In this document: piece by piece, positions 34,263 to 44,888 of the stretch
How the letters are laid out: the number at the start of each line of letters is the position of its first letter
How positions within the stretch are numbered: the first letter of the stretch is position 1
Assembly (NCBI GenBank): GCA_036403155.1
Contig: DASWRM010000073.1
Location: 1-64,000, forward strand
Direction of reading: 5' to 3'
Source: Gaiellales bacterium
Lineage (GTDB): Bacteria > Actinomycetota > Thermoleophilia > Gaiellales > JAICJC01
Length of the DNA stretch: 64,000 nt
Translations under genes and position numbers: made by a program
The notes under the pieces: model-generated
Told to the model about the DNA's origin: nothing
What the model saw: only the letters and a program-made list of their open reading frames with translations
Databases searched by the model: none

Positions 34263-34633
34263 CGGACATGGCGCCGAGCAGCGACGAGCCGAACCAGGGT
34301 CTGGACTACGACCTCGGCGTCAGCCTTCACGAGTGGACCACGCGTTGGTCGCAGATCCAGGAGGACCGGGACGACGATGCCGGCGAGGCGCTCGTCGAAG
34401 TGACGGAGCTCCTCGGCGAGATGGCGCGACAGCTGCATGTCGAGAGCGAGCCGGCGTCGGCCGCCGAGACCGAGGAGTTCACCCGGGCGCTCGAGGCGCT
34501 CCGCGACATCGCCTCCCGGTACGAGCGCGACCAGCCGGTCGCCGACGACGAGATCGAGGACGGGTTCGTGAACGCCCGCGAGATGTTCGATCTGCTCGTG
34601 GGGGACCGAGACGACGCCGAGGCGGGGCCGTAG
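34259..34633 (+). CDS. Acidic helical protein of unknown function
   Basis: 124 residues, strongly acidic. Helices such as SLHEWTTRWSQIQEDRDDDAGEALVEVTELLGEMARQ (read as two segments) and FTRALEALRDIASRYERD could form a helical bundle. No cysteine, metal motif or membrane segment. GTG at 34259 overlaps the proline-rich gene; ATG at 34268 is an alternative. Followed with a 1-nt overlap (TAGTG) by the next small gene, so three tiny genes form one unit. Confidence 0.65.
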   Translation: MTDMAPSSDEPNQGLDYDLGVSLHEWTTRWSQIQEDRDDDAGEALVEVTELLGEMARQLHVESEPASAAETEEFTRALEALRDIASRYERDQPVADDEIEDGFVNAREMFDLLVGDRDDAEAGP

Positions 34634-34893
34634 TGGCGGTCACGGGCACCTACCGGGTCGAGCGGGTCTCCGGCGTGCTGCCGCCCTGGGGTATCGGCAA
34701 GCAGATCCGCGGCGACCGGGGGTTCACGACGGTGCTGGGCGTGCCCGTCGCGTCGTTCACACGCGTGGGTGACACGCTGATCTACGACTGGCTGCCCGTG
34801 CGCGACCGGCTGACGCGCGACGGCGACGGCTGGCGCGGCGAGGGCATCGTCGGCGGCATCCGGTTCTGCAGCTTCCGGCTGCGCCGCGGGTGA
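34633..34893 (+). CDS. Small protein of unknown function
   Basis: 86 residues, beta-rich: TYRVERVSGVLPPWGIGKQI, TLIYDWLPVRDRLTRDGDGWRGEG and FCSFRLRRG. The alternation looks like a small lipocalin- or barrel-like fragment, but I recognise no family. GTG start overlaps the stop of the acidic gene by 1 nt. The transcript would run into the palindrome at 34901-34933. Confidence 0.6.
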   Translation: MAVTGTYRVERVSGVLPPWGIGKQIRGDRGFTTVLGVPVASFTRVGDTLIYDWLPVRDRLTRDGDGWRGEGIVGGIRFCSFRLRRG

Positions 34894-34900
34894 TGGCGGC

Positions 34901-34933
34901 GTGAGAAAAACGTGCCAGGCACGTTTTTCTCAC
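34901..34933. repeat. Perfect 33-bp palindrome (REP-like)
   Basis: 16-bp arms, GTGAGAAAAACGTGCC and its exact complement, around a single central A. It lies between convergent stop codons (34893 plus, 34939 minus) and could serve as a bidirectional terminator since each arm ends in an A/T run. A close relative (same GTGA, A-run, TGCC-N-GGCA, T-run, TCAC plan) sits inside a coding sequence at 56540-56574, which argues for a mobile REP-type element. Confidence 0.85.
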
Positions 34934-34938
34934 CGGCC

Positions 34939-35301
34939 TCACGCCCGCACCAGCACCCGGCCGTCCTCGATGCGCGCCTCGTAGACCGCGACCCGCATGC
35001 GATCGTCCTCCGGGCAGCGCCCGGTCTCGACGTCGAACTGCCACCCATGCCAGGGACAGTGCAGCACCGACGTCCCGCCCAGCGCGTAGCTGCCCGGCGT
35101 GCCGCTCAGCCGCCTGCGCACCGCGCCGTTGCAGAGCGGCGCGCCGTGGTGGGGGCACCGGTTCCTGAACGCCCGCGCCTTCCCGTCGCCGTCCACCAGC
35201 ACGCCGATCTCGCGACCGTCCACCCGTGCCGTCAGACGCCCGGCGTCGCGCAGGTCCCGCTCCGACCCGACGTCGTGCCAGTCCGGGGCGGCCGCGCTCA
35301 T
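34939..35301 (-). CDS. Rieske 2Fe-2S ferredoxin
   Basis: 120 residues with both Rieske motifs, Cys-Pro-His-His (CPHHGAPL) and Cys-Pro-Trp-His (CPWHGWQFD), about 40 residues apart. It is the size of soluble ferredoxin subunits of oxygenases or nitrite reductase NirD-like proteins. ATG at 35301 overlaps the stop of the amidohydrolase gene (ATGA). No oxygenase large subunit is in the window, so its partner must lie elsewhere or be one of the neighbouring hydrolase-pathway enzymes. Confidence 0.92.
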   Translation of the reverse strand: MSAAAPDWHDVGSERDLRDAGRLTARVDGREIGVLVDGDGKARAFRNRCPHHGAPLCNGAVRRRLSGTPGSYALGGTSVLHCPWHGWQFDVETGRCPEDDRMRVAVYEARIEDGRVLVRA

Positions 35302-36374
35302 ACCGCCCCGGCCGCCAGGCGTGCCCCGAACAGGCGCTCGGCGTTCGCGGTCATGACCGTGTCGCGCCATGCCTCCGGCAGCCGTGCCAGCATCCGCTCG
35401 GGGTCGTCGAAGTCCCAGTGCGGGTAGTCCGAGGCGAAGCAGAGGATGTCCGGCGCTCCTACCGCCTCGAGCATCGCGAAGAGCAGCTCGTCGCGGCCGT
35501 CGGTGTGCTCGAGCGGCTGCGTCGTGAACGCGATGTGCTCGCGGACGACGTCGCTCGGCCGCCGCTCCAGCCACGGCGCCTCGGCCTTCAGCCCCCGCCA
35601 GTTCGTGTCGAGCCGCCAGAGGATGCCCGGCAGCCACGCGATGCCGCCCTCCATCAGCAGCACCCGCAGCCCCGGCAGGCGCTCGAAGGTGCCGTGACAG
35701 ATCAGCGACACCAGGTGCGCCATGATGCTGCACGCCGAACCGAGCGTGTGCCATTCCAGGTAGAACGCCGGCAGCCCGGCGCCGCCCGACGATGCCGAGA
35801 GGCCCAGCCCCTCCGCTCCCGAGTGGATCGCGACGGGCAGGTCGTGCTCGGCTGCGGCCGCGAAGATCGGCAGGTAGCGCGGCTCGCCGTAGGGCCGCTC
35901 CGACCCGCCGCAGAGCAGTACGGCCGCGAAGCGGGGGTCGGCGGCGGCCCGGTGGACCTCCTCCGCCGCGGCGAGCGGATCCTGGGCGGGCACGACGATC
36001 GTGCCGCGGAACCGCGGGTCGGCATCGAGCCAGCGCGCGGCCAGCCAGTCGTTGTGCGCCCGCGCGAACTCGGCCGCCCGGTACGGGCTGGCCATCAGCG
36101 AGACCGATATGCCGTCGTCCGCCGTCAGCAGCGCGATGTCGACGCCGTGGGCGTCGAGCAGCTCGCGCCGCACCACATCCGCGGTCGCCCCGGGGACGCC
36201 GCTCGCGCCCAGCTCCAGGTCGGCGCGCATGAACCCGGTCGGGTGCTGCCAGGTGTAGCCGGGCAGGCCGAGCAGCGGCTCCTGCAGGCGGAACCAGTCC
36301 CGCTGGGCGGGCTCGACGAAGGCCAGGAAGTCCTCACGGTCGCCGATCTGGACGTGCACGTCGCAGTCGATCAT
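35298..36374 (-). CDS. Amidohydrolase-2 family protein (decarboxylase/hydrolase)
   Basis: 358 residues, ACMSD-like TIM barrel. Metal motif CDVHVQ at the N terminus, IHSGAEGLGL and later FASDYPHWDFDDPE, the C-terminal metal Asp. Family members are non-oxidative decarboxylases or hydrolases of aromatic and ring-cleavage products. Coupled by 4-nt overlaps to the alpha/beta hydrolase upstream and the Rieske protein downstream, suggesting an aromatic or heterocycle breakdown operon under the divergent TetR. Confidence 0.88.
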   Translation of the reverse strand: MIDCDVHVQIGDREDFLAFVEPAQRDWFRLQEPLLGLPGYTWQHPTGFMRADLELGASGVPGATADVVRRELLDAHGVDIALLTADDGISVSLMASPYRAAEFARAHNDWLAARWLDADPRFRGTIVVPAQDPLAAAEEVHRAAADPRFAAVLLCGGSERPYGEPRYLPIFAAAAEHDLPVAIHSGAEGLGLSASSGGAGLPAFYLEWHTLGSACSIMAHLVSLICHGTFERLPGLRVLLMEGGIAWLPGILWRLDTNWRGLKAEAPWLERRPSDVVREHIAFTTQPLEHTDGRDELLFAMLEAVGAPDILCFASDYPHWDFDDPERMLARLPEAWRDTVMTANAERLFGARLAAGAV

Positions 36375-37189
36375 GTGCCCTCCTCGAGCAGCGAGCGAAT
36401 CAGCGCGTTCACCTCGTCGGGCCGGTGACCGAACCACGACGCGTGGCCCATCTCCTCGAGCAGGTGGAACGTCGCCGTCGGGATCATGTCGGCCAGCTCG
36501 CGACCATCCTGCGGCGGCGCCTGGACGTCCTCGGTGAACGCGATGACGTGCACCGGCACGTCGATCTCGTGCAGCCGGTCGCGCTGGTCGTAGCGGAGCG
36601 ACGCCTCCCACTGCGGGATCAGCGAGCGCTCGTTCTCGCCGGAGTCCATCCACTCCAGCATCAGGGCGCGGAGCTTCGGCCACAGCTCGCGGTCACCGAG
36701 CGCGCGCGCCGGATAGCACATCGCCGCGTAGTGGGCCGCGCCCATCATGCCGTCCAGGCTGCCGCCCGCCTTGCGGAACTCGATCTCGGCCTCCTGGTAG
36801 TCCCAGCCCCAGCCGGTGCTCCACGCACCGGTGCCCATGACCACCGCCCGGCTCGCCACGTCGGGGTGGTCGAGCAGCACCTGCTGGACGATCGCCGAGC
36901 CAAGCGAGCTGCCGACCAGCGTCACCGGCGGCTCGCAGACGCCCTGGACGAGCTCCGCCACGTCGCGGGCGAACGCCTCGAGCGGCCACGGGTCGGGCAG
37001 GTCGCAATGGGTGTCGCCGATGCCGCGCGAGTCGAACGTCGTCGAGCGGTAGCGGTCGTCGAATGCCGGCGTCTGGAACCGCCGCCAGTCGCCGCCGCGC
37101 GAGCCGCCGCCGGCGACCCAGACCACGTCGGGTCCGGCGCCCGACTGCTCGTATGCGATGCGCGCCTCGGATCCCTCGTGGTGTGGCAT
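36371..37189 (-). CDS. Alpha/beta hydrolase
   Basis: 272 residues. Oxyanion strand VVWVAGGGSRGGDW, FDSRGIGDTHC, nucleophile elbow LVGSSLGSAI (Gly-Ser-Ser-Leu-Gly), Asp in FTEDVQAPP and the catalytic His in EEMGHASWFGHRP. Cytosolic esterase or C-C hydrolase type. ATG at 37189 follows GGAGG at good spacing. First gene of the three-gene operon with amidohydrolase and Rieske ferredoxin, divergent from TetR regulator 1 with only 25 nt between starts. Confidence 0.88.
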   Translation of the reverse strand: MPHHEGSEARIAYEQSGAGPDVVWVAGGGSRGGDWRRFQTPAFDDRYRSTTFDSRGIGDTHCDLPDPWPLEAFARDVAELVQGVCEPPVTLVGSSLGSAIVQQVLLDHPDVASRAVVMGTGAWSTGWGWDYQEAEIEFRKAGGSLDGMMGAAHYAAMCYPARALGDRELWPKLRALMLEWMDSGENERSLIPQWEASLRYDQRDRLHEIDVPVHVIAFTEDVQAPPQDGRELADMIPTATFHLLEEMGHASWFGHRPDEVNALIRSLLEEGT

Positions 37190-37202
37190 GCGGCGCCTCC
37201 AG

Positions 37203-37214
37203 TAGACTGTACAT

Positions 37215-37217
<3 letters not shown>
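37203..37217. promoter_or_regulatory. Divergent TetR/hydrolase control region
   Basis: TAGACT (37203-37208) lies 6 nt before the TetR ATG (37215), the leaderless layout. It overlaps TGTACATATGT, which contains the palindromes TGTACA and ACATATGT; a TetR dimer bound here would block both divergent genes. Exact operator not resolvable. Confidence 0.5.
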
Positions 37218-40059
<2,842 letters not shown>

Positions 40060-40081
40060 GAGCGTCACGGTACCATCCAAG

Positions 40082-40097
40082 CGGAGCGACCGCTCCG
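40082..40097. promoter_or_regulatory. Candidate TetR operator
   Basis: CGGAGCG-AC-CGCTCCG, a perfect 7-2-7 inverted repeat between TetR regulator 2 and the divergent L,D-transpeptidase gene. Size and position suit a TetR dimer. Confidence 0.55.
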
Positions 40098-40156
40098 GTT
40101 ACCGGTCGTTACGAGATCGACGCCCGCGTTCGGCCAGAGATTCCTAAGCTATGACG

Positions 40157-41428
40157 GTGAGCACCGCGCGCATACGACCACGAACCACCGCCATGCTGCT
40201 CCTGGCTGTCGCCGCCGCGTCCGGGTGCGACGGCGCATCGGCGATGAGCGGGGGCGGCCAGACCCCGGGTGGCACGTCGGCGCCCGCGCCGAGCACCGCG
40301 CGCATCGTCATCACGCCGAGCGGGGGGCGCCTGCACGCGCACACCGAGGGCGGCGTCGTCGTGCGGGCGACCGGCGGGAAACTGACGCACGTGTTCGTGC
40401 GAAGCGGCGGGACCGAGATATCGGGCCACCTGCGCCAGCAGAAGACGGTGTGGCGCACCCGCGGGCCGCTGCACACCGACACCGACTACACGGTCAGCGC
40501 CTCCGCGGTGGACGCATCCGGCAAGCCGGCGACCAGGACGGTCAGCTTCCACACCCTGAAGCCGAGGCACGTCGAGGAGACGACGATCTTCGAGTCCCAC
40601 GACGCCACCTACGGCGTCGGCATGCCGGTGATGCTCTCGTTCAGCACCCCGGTCGAGAACAAGCGTGCGGTCGAGCGCGCCCTGTCGCTGCGCACGTCCA
40701 AGCGGGTGGTCGGCGCCTGGTACTGGGAGGGGGACAGCAGCGTGCAGTTCCGTCCCCGCGGGTACTGGCCGGCGAACACCGTCGTCCGGTTCCGCGGCGA
40801 CCTCGACGGTGTCGAGGTGGCGCCCGGCGTCTACGGCGCGCACACGCTCAGGCAGCGGTTCCGCATCGGCCGGTCGGTGATCGTCGTCGCGAGCACCGCG
40901 ACCCACAAGCTGCAGCTGTACCTGGACCGCAAGCTCTCGACGACCTGGCCCATCAGCACCGGCAAGCCCGGCGACGACACGCCGAACGGCACGTATCTGA
41001 CCATCGAGAAGGGCAATCCCGTGGAGATGAAGGGGCCGGGCTACGACCTGATGGTGCCATGGTCGGTCCGCTTCACCTGGTCGGGCGACTACCTGCACGA
41101 CGCGTACTGGTCGGTCGGGCAGCAGGGGTTCGAGAACGTCAGCCACGGGTGCGTGAACCTCTCGCCGGCCAACGCCGAGACGTACTACAACATGGCCGTG
41201 CCGGGCAACCCGGTGACCGTCACCGGCAGCCCGCGCGCGGGCGTGTGGGGCAACGGCTGGACGATCTGGTTCCTGACCTGGAAGGAGCTGCTCGGCGGCA
41301 GCGCCCTGCACCGGGCGGTTCGCGCCGGCCCTCACGGCAGCACCTTCGTGGATCCCGGCGACCTGCGGCCGCACCGTTCCCACTCGCCGGTGCGCGGGTC
41401 GGCGCCGGGCAACTTCGCGGCCGCCTAG
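40157..41428 (+). CDS. L,D-transpeptidase (YkuD), exported lipoprotein-like
   Basis: 423 residues. N-terminal signal with LLLAVAAASGC resembling a lipobox (Cys about 26). An Ig-like domain (about 45-235) resembles those of mycobacterial LdtMt2, including RPRGYWPANTVVRF. The YkuD catalytic domain follows: VASTATHKLQLYLD, the TGKPGDDTPNG loop and the active site SHGCVNLSP with catalytic Cys, His and Ser. It cross-links peptidoglycan 3-3 bonds outside the cell. TAAGCT (40145-40150) lies 6 nt before GTG 40157, favouring that start over ATG 40151, which directly abuts the box. Confidence 0.93.
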   Translation: MSTARIRPRTTAMLLLAVAAASGCDGASAMSGGGQTPGGTSAPAPSTARIVITPSGGRLHAHTEGGVVVRATGGKLTHVFVRSGGTEISGHLRQQKTVWRTRGPLHTDTDYTVSASAVDASGKPATRTVSFHTLKPRHVEETTIFESHDATYGVGMPVMLSFSTPVENKRAVERALSLRTSKRVVGAWYWEGDSSVQFRPRGYWPANTVVRFRGDLDGVEVAPGVYGAHTLRQRFRIGRSVIVVASTATHKLQLYLDRKLSTTWPISTGKPGDDTPNGTYLTIEKGNPVEMKGPGYDLMVPWSVRFTWSGDYLHDAYWSVGQQGFENVSHGCVNLSPANAETYYNMAVPGNPVTVTGSPRAGVWGNGWTIWFLTWKELLGGSALHRAVRAGPHGSTFVDPGDLRPHRSHSPVRGSAPGNFAAA

Positions 41429-41514
41429 ACCCGGCCGGCGATGAGTCCGGCGGCCGCCGGGCGTCTACCTCCCATACGGCGGCGATGCCGCGACGCAACC
41501 GGAAGGAGCACGAG

Positions 41515-41991
41515 ATGCACGATCTGACGCCATGCCTGTGGTTCGACACCGAGGCCGAGGACGCCGCGACCTTCTACACCTCCGTGTTCCCTGACTCGCG
41601 GATCACCTCGACGGCGCAGTACGGCGAGGCGGGACCGCGTACGGCCGGCATGGTCATGACCGTGAGCTTCGAGATCGACGGACGCGAGTTTCTCGCGCTG
41701 AACGGCGGCCCGAACTTCGCCTTCAGCGAGGCCATCTCGTTCCAGGTCATGTGCGACGACCAGGAGCAGGTCGACCGTTTCTGGTCGCAGCTGTCCGAGG
41801 GCGGCGAGCAGGGGCCATGCGGGTGGCTGAAGGACCGGTTCGGCGTGTCCTGGCAGGTCGTCCCGCGGGTGCTGCCGCAGCTGCTGCAGGAGTCGGATTC
41901 CGAGACGTCACAGCGCGTCATGCGGTGCATGATGGGCATGGGCAAGCTCGACATCGCGGAACTGGAGCGGGCCGCGGCTGCGCCGGCCTGA
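41515..41991 (+). CDS. PhnB/VOC-fold glyoxalase-like protein
   Basis: 158 residues. LTPCLWFDTEAEDAATFYTSVFPDSRI and GREFLALNGGPNF, PCGWLKDRFGVSWQVVP are the hallmarks of the PhnB/3-demethylubiquinone methyltransferase-like subgroup of the vicinal-oxygen-chelate fold, which often lacks an assigned enzyme role. The last helix (MMGMGKLDIAELERA) is typical. ATG at 41515 preceded by AAGGAG. Stand-alone gene; upstream 86-nt gap shows no other feature. Confidence 0.9.
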   Translation: MHDLTPCLWFDTEAEDAATFYTSVFPDSRITSTAQYGEAGPRTAGMVMTVSFEIDGREFLALNGGPNFAFSEAISFQVMCDDQEQVDRFWSQLSEGGEQGPCGWLKDRFGVSWQVVPRVLPQLLQESDSETSQRVMRCMMGMGKLDIAELERAAAAPA

Positions 41992-42005
41992 GCCCGTCGC
42001 GCCTG

Positions 42006-42034
42006 TTGCGGTGCGGCCCCGAACTGACTATCGT
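42006..42034 (+). promoter_or_regulatory. Predicted leaderless promoter of DUF4242 gene
   Basis: TTGCGG (42006-42011), 17-nt spacer, TATCGT (42029-42034), 6 nt to ATG 42041. Confidence 0.55.
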
Positions 42035-42040
42035 GCGCGC

Positions 42041-42325
42041 ATGCCGAGGTACCTGGTCGAGCGCACGTTCACGGTCTCCATCGAGGACATGCCGCCGGTC
42101 GCGACGCGCTCCAAGCGAATCGTCAATACGGCGTTCCCGGAGATCACGTGGGAGCACAGCCACGTGGTCGTCCAGGACGACGGGCGCGTGCGCACCTTCT
42201 GCGTCTACGCGGCACCGGACGAGGAGATGGTGCGCGAGCACTCCAAGGAGCTGGGGGAGCACGTGATCGACGTCATCCACGAGATCGCGGGCGACGTCAG
42301 CCCCGAGGATCTGCCCGACTCGTAG
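42041..42325 (+). CDS. DUF4242/SCO4226-type small protein
   Basis: 94 residues, ferredoxin-like alpha/beta fold. PRYLVERTF at the start, VNTAFPEITWEHSHVVVQDD and TFCVYAAPDEEMVREHSKELG are the conserved parts of the DUF4242 family, in which a Streptomyces member binds nickel through histidines. Predicted leaderless mRNA: the -10 TATCGT is 6 nt upstream, and an upstream ATG at 42011 would lie before the transcription start, so ATG 42041 is the start. Function unknown. Confidence 0.85.
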   Translation: MPRYLVERTFTVSIEDMPPVATRSKRIVNTAFPEITWEHSHVVVQDDGRVRTFCVYAAPDEEMVREHSKELGEHVIDVIHEIAGDVSPEDLPDS

Positions 42326-42360
42326 AGGGCAGCGCGGCGGGCCGGTTCCCGGTTGCCGCC

Positions 42361-44412
42361 CTAGCCGTCCCCGCTGCCGACCGGCTCCGCCGGGTCGAAG
42401 TGGAAGTGCATCTGGTAGACGAGCGCGAGCCGCCGGCGGATGTCGCGCCGCGTCTCGGCATCCTCCGCCGTGACGAGGTCGAGCGCCTCCTTGTAGAGCC
42501 GCAGGGCGCGCTCCATCGCCCATCCGCGCTCGGCCTCCTCGGCCGCGGCGATGAAGTACCGGACGGCGCGCTCGCCCTCCCCGGCCTCGCGCCAGTGGCG
42601 CGCCATCTGCGTCACCGCCTCGCCCGCGCCGGGCGCGTGCGCCTCGAGGTATCTCGCCAGGTCGGCATGCAGCTCCTGGCGGCGTCCGCGCGGCAGCATG
42701 TCGTACGCGGCGTCGCGGATCAGCATGTGGCGGAAGGTGTACTGCTGCTCGCCGGTGATCGCCGAGACCGCCTCCCGGCGGATCAGGTCGCGGCGTTCGA
42801 GGGCGGCCAGGGTGTCGCCCAGGCTTGACGCGTCCTCGGCAAGGCGCTGCACCGGGCCGCGCCAGAACACCTTGCCCATCACGGCGGCGGCCAGCAGCAC
42901 GGCTCGCTCCTCCGGCGGCAGCGCATCGAGGCGCGCCGCGACGATGCCGCGGATCGTGGTGGGCAGCGCGGCCGAGCTGCTGGCGGGCCGCTCCGCGAGC
43001 GTGGCCGCGAGCTGCTCGATGAAGAGCGGATTTCCCTCCGCCATCTCGGCGAACATGGCGGCCCGCCGCTCGCGCTCGCTCTCCTCGATGCCGCGCAGGA
43101 CGTTGAAGGCCAGCGCCTGGGCCTCCGCGCCCTCCAGCGGCTGCAGCGGCATCGAGATGTAGCCGGGAAGGCCGCCGCCCCAGCCGGGCCGGTTGTCGAG
43201 CAGCTCCGGCCGGGCCAGCGTCAGCAGCAGCACCGGCAGGCCGTGCATGCGGCCGGCCAGCTCCTCGATCAGGTCGAGCAGTCCGCGGTCGGCCCAGTGG
43301 ATGTCCTCGAACACGAGCACGGTCGGCTGCTCCGCGACGGTGGCCTGGATGAAGCAGCGCACCGAGAAGAACAGCGCCTCCCGGTCCTCGGCCACCATGT
43401 GCGGGTCGATGCCGAGGATCAGGCCCAGGTGCGCCGCCACCACCTCGGGATCCGGCACGCCCAAGCGGTCGCACTCCGCACGCAGCTTCGCCAGCACCAC
43501 GTCCGGCTCGTCGTTCTCGAAGATGCCGGCCAGCTGCTTGACCTGCGTGGCGAAGCCGCCGTAGGCCATGCTCTCGCGGTAGGGGAGGCAGCGGCCGCGA
43601 ACCGTCCGGCCGCCGTCCGCAGCCACCATCCGCCGGAACTCCGCGGCCAGGCGCGTCTTGCCGACCCCAGGCGGTCCCAGCACCGTGACGAGGTGCGGCG
43701 TGCCGGGAGCCGAGCGCTCCCAGACGCCCTTCAACATTGCGAGCTCGCCCACCCGGCCGACCAGCGGCGTGCGCGCCACGCCGTCGTCCGAGGCGAGCCG
43801 CTCCGCCAGCCACACCTCGACCGGCGCCTCCTTGCCCTTGGCGATCACCGGCTCCGCGCTGCTGTACTCGACCACCTGGTTGGTGCAGCGGTAGGTCTCG
43901 CCCCCGACCAGCACGCCGCCGGGAGGGGCGGCGGACTGGAGCCGCGCGGCCGTGTTGATCACGTCGCCTGCAACCATCGCCTCGCCCAGCTCCGGCCGGG
44001 CGCGCATCGTCACCAGCGCCTCCCCCGTGTTGACGGCCATGCGCACCTGCGTGCCCAGCGCCGCGCGCACCGACAGCGCCGCGCGGACAGCGCGCTCAGG
44101 GTCGTCGCCGTACGCGGTCGGCGCGCCGAAGACCCCGACCACCGCATCCCCGATGAACTTCTCGACCACGCCGCCGAACGACTCGATCTCCACGCGGACG
44201 CGGTCGTGGTAGGGCGCCAGGATCGCGCGGACATCCTCCGGATCCAGCGTCTCGGAGCGCGACGTGAACCCGACCAGATCGACGAAGATGACCGTGACGA
44301 TGCGCCGTTCCTCGCGCGCGGGAGCCGTATCGCTCGCCATCGGACGGCCGCACGCAAGGCAGAACTGTGCGATCTGCGGATTGTCCTGGCCGCATGAGGC
44401 GCAGATGGTCAT
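42361..44412 (-). CDS. Class III nucleotide cyclase fused to AAA/LuxR-type ATPase
   Basis: 683 residues. N-terminal zinc ribbon (CASCG ... CLACG, residues 4-21), class III cyclase domain with metal aspartates in IFVDLVGFTSR and EKFIGDAVVGVFGAP, and NTAARLQ near its end. Then a large P-loop ATPase: Walker A GPPGVGKTRL, Walker B VLVFEDIHWAD, and a helical tail with TPR-like segments. These multidomain cyclases are common in actinobacteria; a C-terminal DNA-binding domain is absent. A TAGACT box 6 nt before ATG 44412 suggests a leaderless mRNA. Signal sensed is unknown. Confidence 0.9.
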   Translation of the reverse strand: MTICASCGQDNPQIAQFCLACGRPMASDTAPAREERRIVTVIFVDLVGFTSRSETLDPEDVRAILAPYHDRVRVEIESFGGVVEKFIGDAVVGVFGAPTAYGDDPERAVRAALSVRAALGTQVRMAVNTGEALVTMRARPELGEAMVAGDVINTAARLQSAAPPGGVLVGGETYRCTNQVVEYSSAEPVIAKGKEAPVEVWLAERLASDDGVARTPLVGRVGELAMLKGVWERSAPGTPHLVTVLGPPGVGKTRLAAEFRRMVAADGGRTVRGRCLPYRESMAYGGFATQVKQLAGIFENDEPDVVLAKLRAECDRLGVPDPEVVAAHLGLILGIDPHMVAEDREALFFSVRCFIQATVAEQPTVLVFEDIHWADRGLLDLIEELAGRMHGLPVLLLTLARPELLDNRPGWGGGLPGYISMPLQPLEGAEAQALAFNVLRGIEESERERRAAMFAEMAEGNPLFIEQLAATLAERPASSSAALPTTIRGIVAARLDALPPEERAVLLAAAVMGKVFWRGPVQRLAEDASSLGDTLAALERRDLIRREAVSAITGEQQYTFRHMLIRDAAYDMLPRGRRQELHADLARYLEAHAPGAGEAVTQMARHWREAGEGERAVRYFIAAAEEAERGWAMERALRLYKEALDLVTAEDAETRRDIRRRLALVYQMHFHFDPAEPVGSGDG

Positions 44413-44418
44413 GAGGCG

Positions 44419-44424
44419 AGTCTA
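44419..44424 (-). promoter_or_regulatory. -10 box of cyclase-ATPase gene (leaderless layout)
   Basis: TAGACT on the minus strand, 6 nt upstream of ATG 44412; same hexamer and spacing as before TetR 1. No good -35. Confidence 0.45.
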
Positions 44425-44456
44425 CGACTCCTTTGCCCAACCGGTTTGTCGCGGGC

Positions 44457-44804
44457 CTATTTCGGGCTGACGGACGCCGGCGGCAGCGACGCCAGGCGAG
44501 CGACCGCATGCCGCCGCCAGATCGGCTGCAGCACCCCCCACCACAGCGCTCCGGCAGCGATCAGCGCGGCCAGTCCGGCCCACCGGTCGATGAGCAGGAA
44601 GCCGAGCAGCGCGGTCAGCCCGACGAGGCCGGTGCCGAGCCGGGCGAAGATCCGCATCTGTGTCTGCAGCCCGTTCAGGGCGGCCACCTGCTGGGTCGAC
44701 AGCGTCGTCGCGTAGCTCCGCCCGCAGTCGCATGTGACCTCCTGACCGGCGAACGCCTGGCTGGTGCGCCCGCACTGGCAGCTGACGGTGATCGGCACGT
44801 TCAT
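44457..44804 (-). CDS. Small membrane protein with N-terminal zinc-ribbon-like cysteines
   Basis: 115 residues. Two CxCG pairs (CQCG and CDCG, about 17 residues apart) could bind zinc in the cytosol; then QTQMRIFARLGTG leads to two transmembrane helices (LGTGLVGLTALLGFLLI and GLAALIAAGALWWGVL) and a basic tail. No known family. GACAAT (complement of 44811-44816) lies 6 nt upstream of ATG 44804, in the leaderless layout. Lies upstream of the cyclase gene on the same strand, 44 nt apart. Confidence 0.7.
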   Translation of the reverse strand: MNVPITVSCQCGRTSQAFAGQEVTCDCGRSYATTLSTQQVAALNGLQTQMRIFARLGTGLVGLTALLGFLLIDRWAGLAALIAAGALWWGVLQPIWRRHAVARLASLPPASVSPK

Positions 44805-44826
44805 GCGCGCATTGTCGCCCGCCCCC

Positions 44827-44855
44827 TTGGCGACCGCCACTCCGACCGGTAGGAT
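44827..44855 (+). promoter_or_regulatory. Promoter of APC permease 2
   Basis: TTGGCG (44827-44832), 17-nt spacer, TAGGAT (44850-44855). Predicted start near 44862 leaves a short leader carrying GGGAGG before ATG 44889. Confidence 0.5.
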
Positions 44856-44888
44856 CGTGCCCCCTGTTCCGATCTCTGGGAGGTTCGC

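Noticed and set aside
34901-34933. Calling the 33-bp palindrome simply a terminator
   Set aside because: Position fits, but the related copy inside a coding sequence shows it belongs to a repeat family; recorded as a repeat with possible terminator action.
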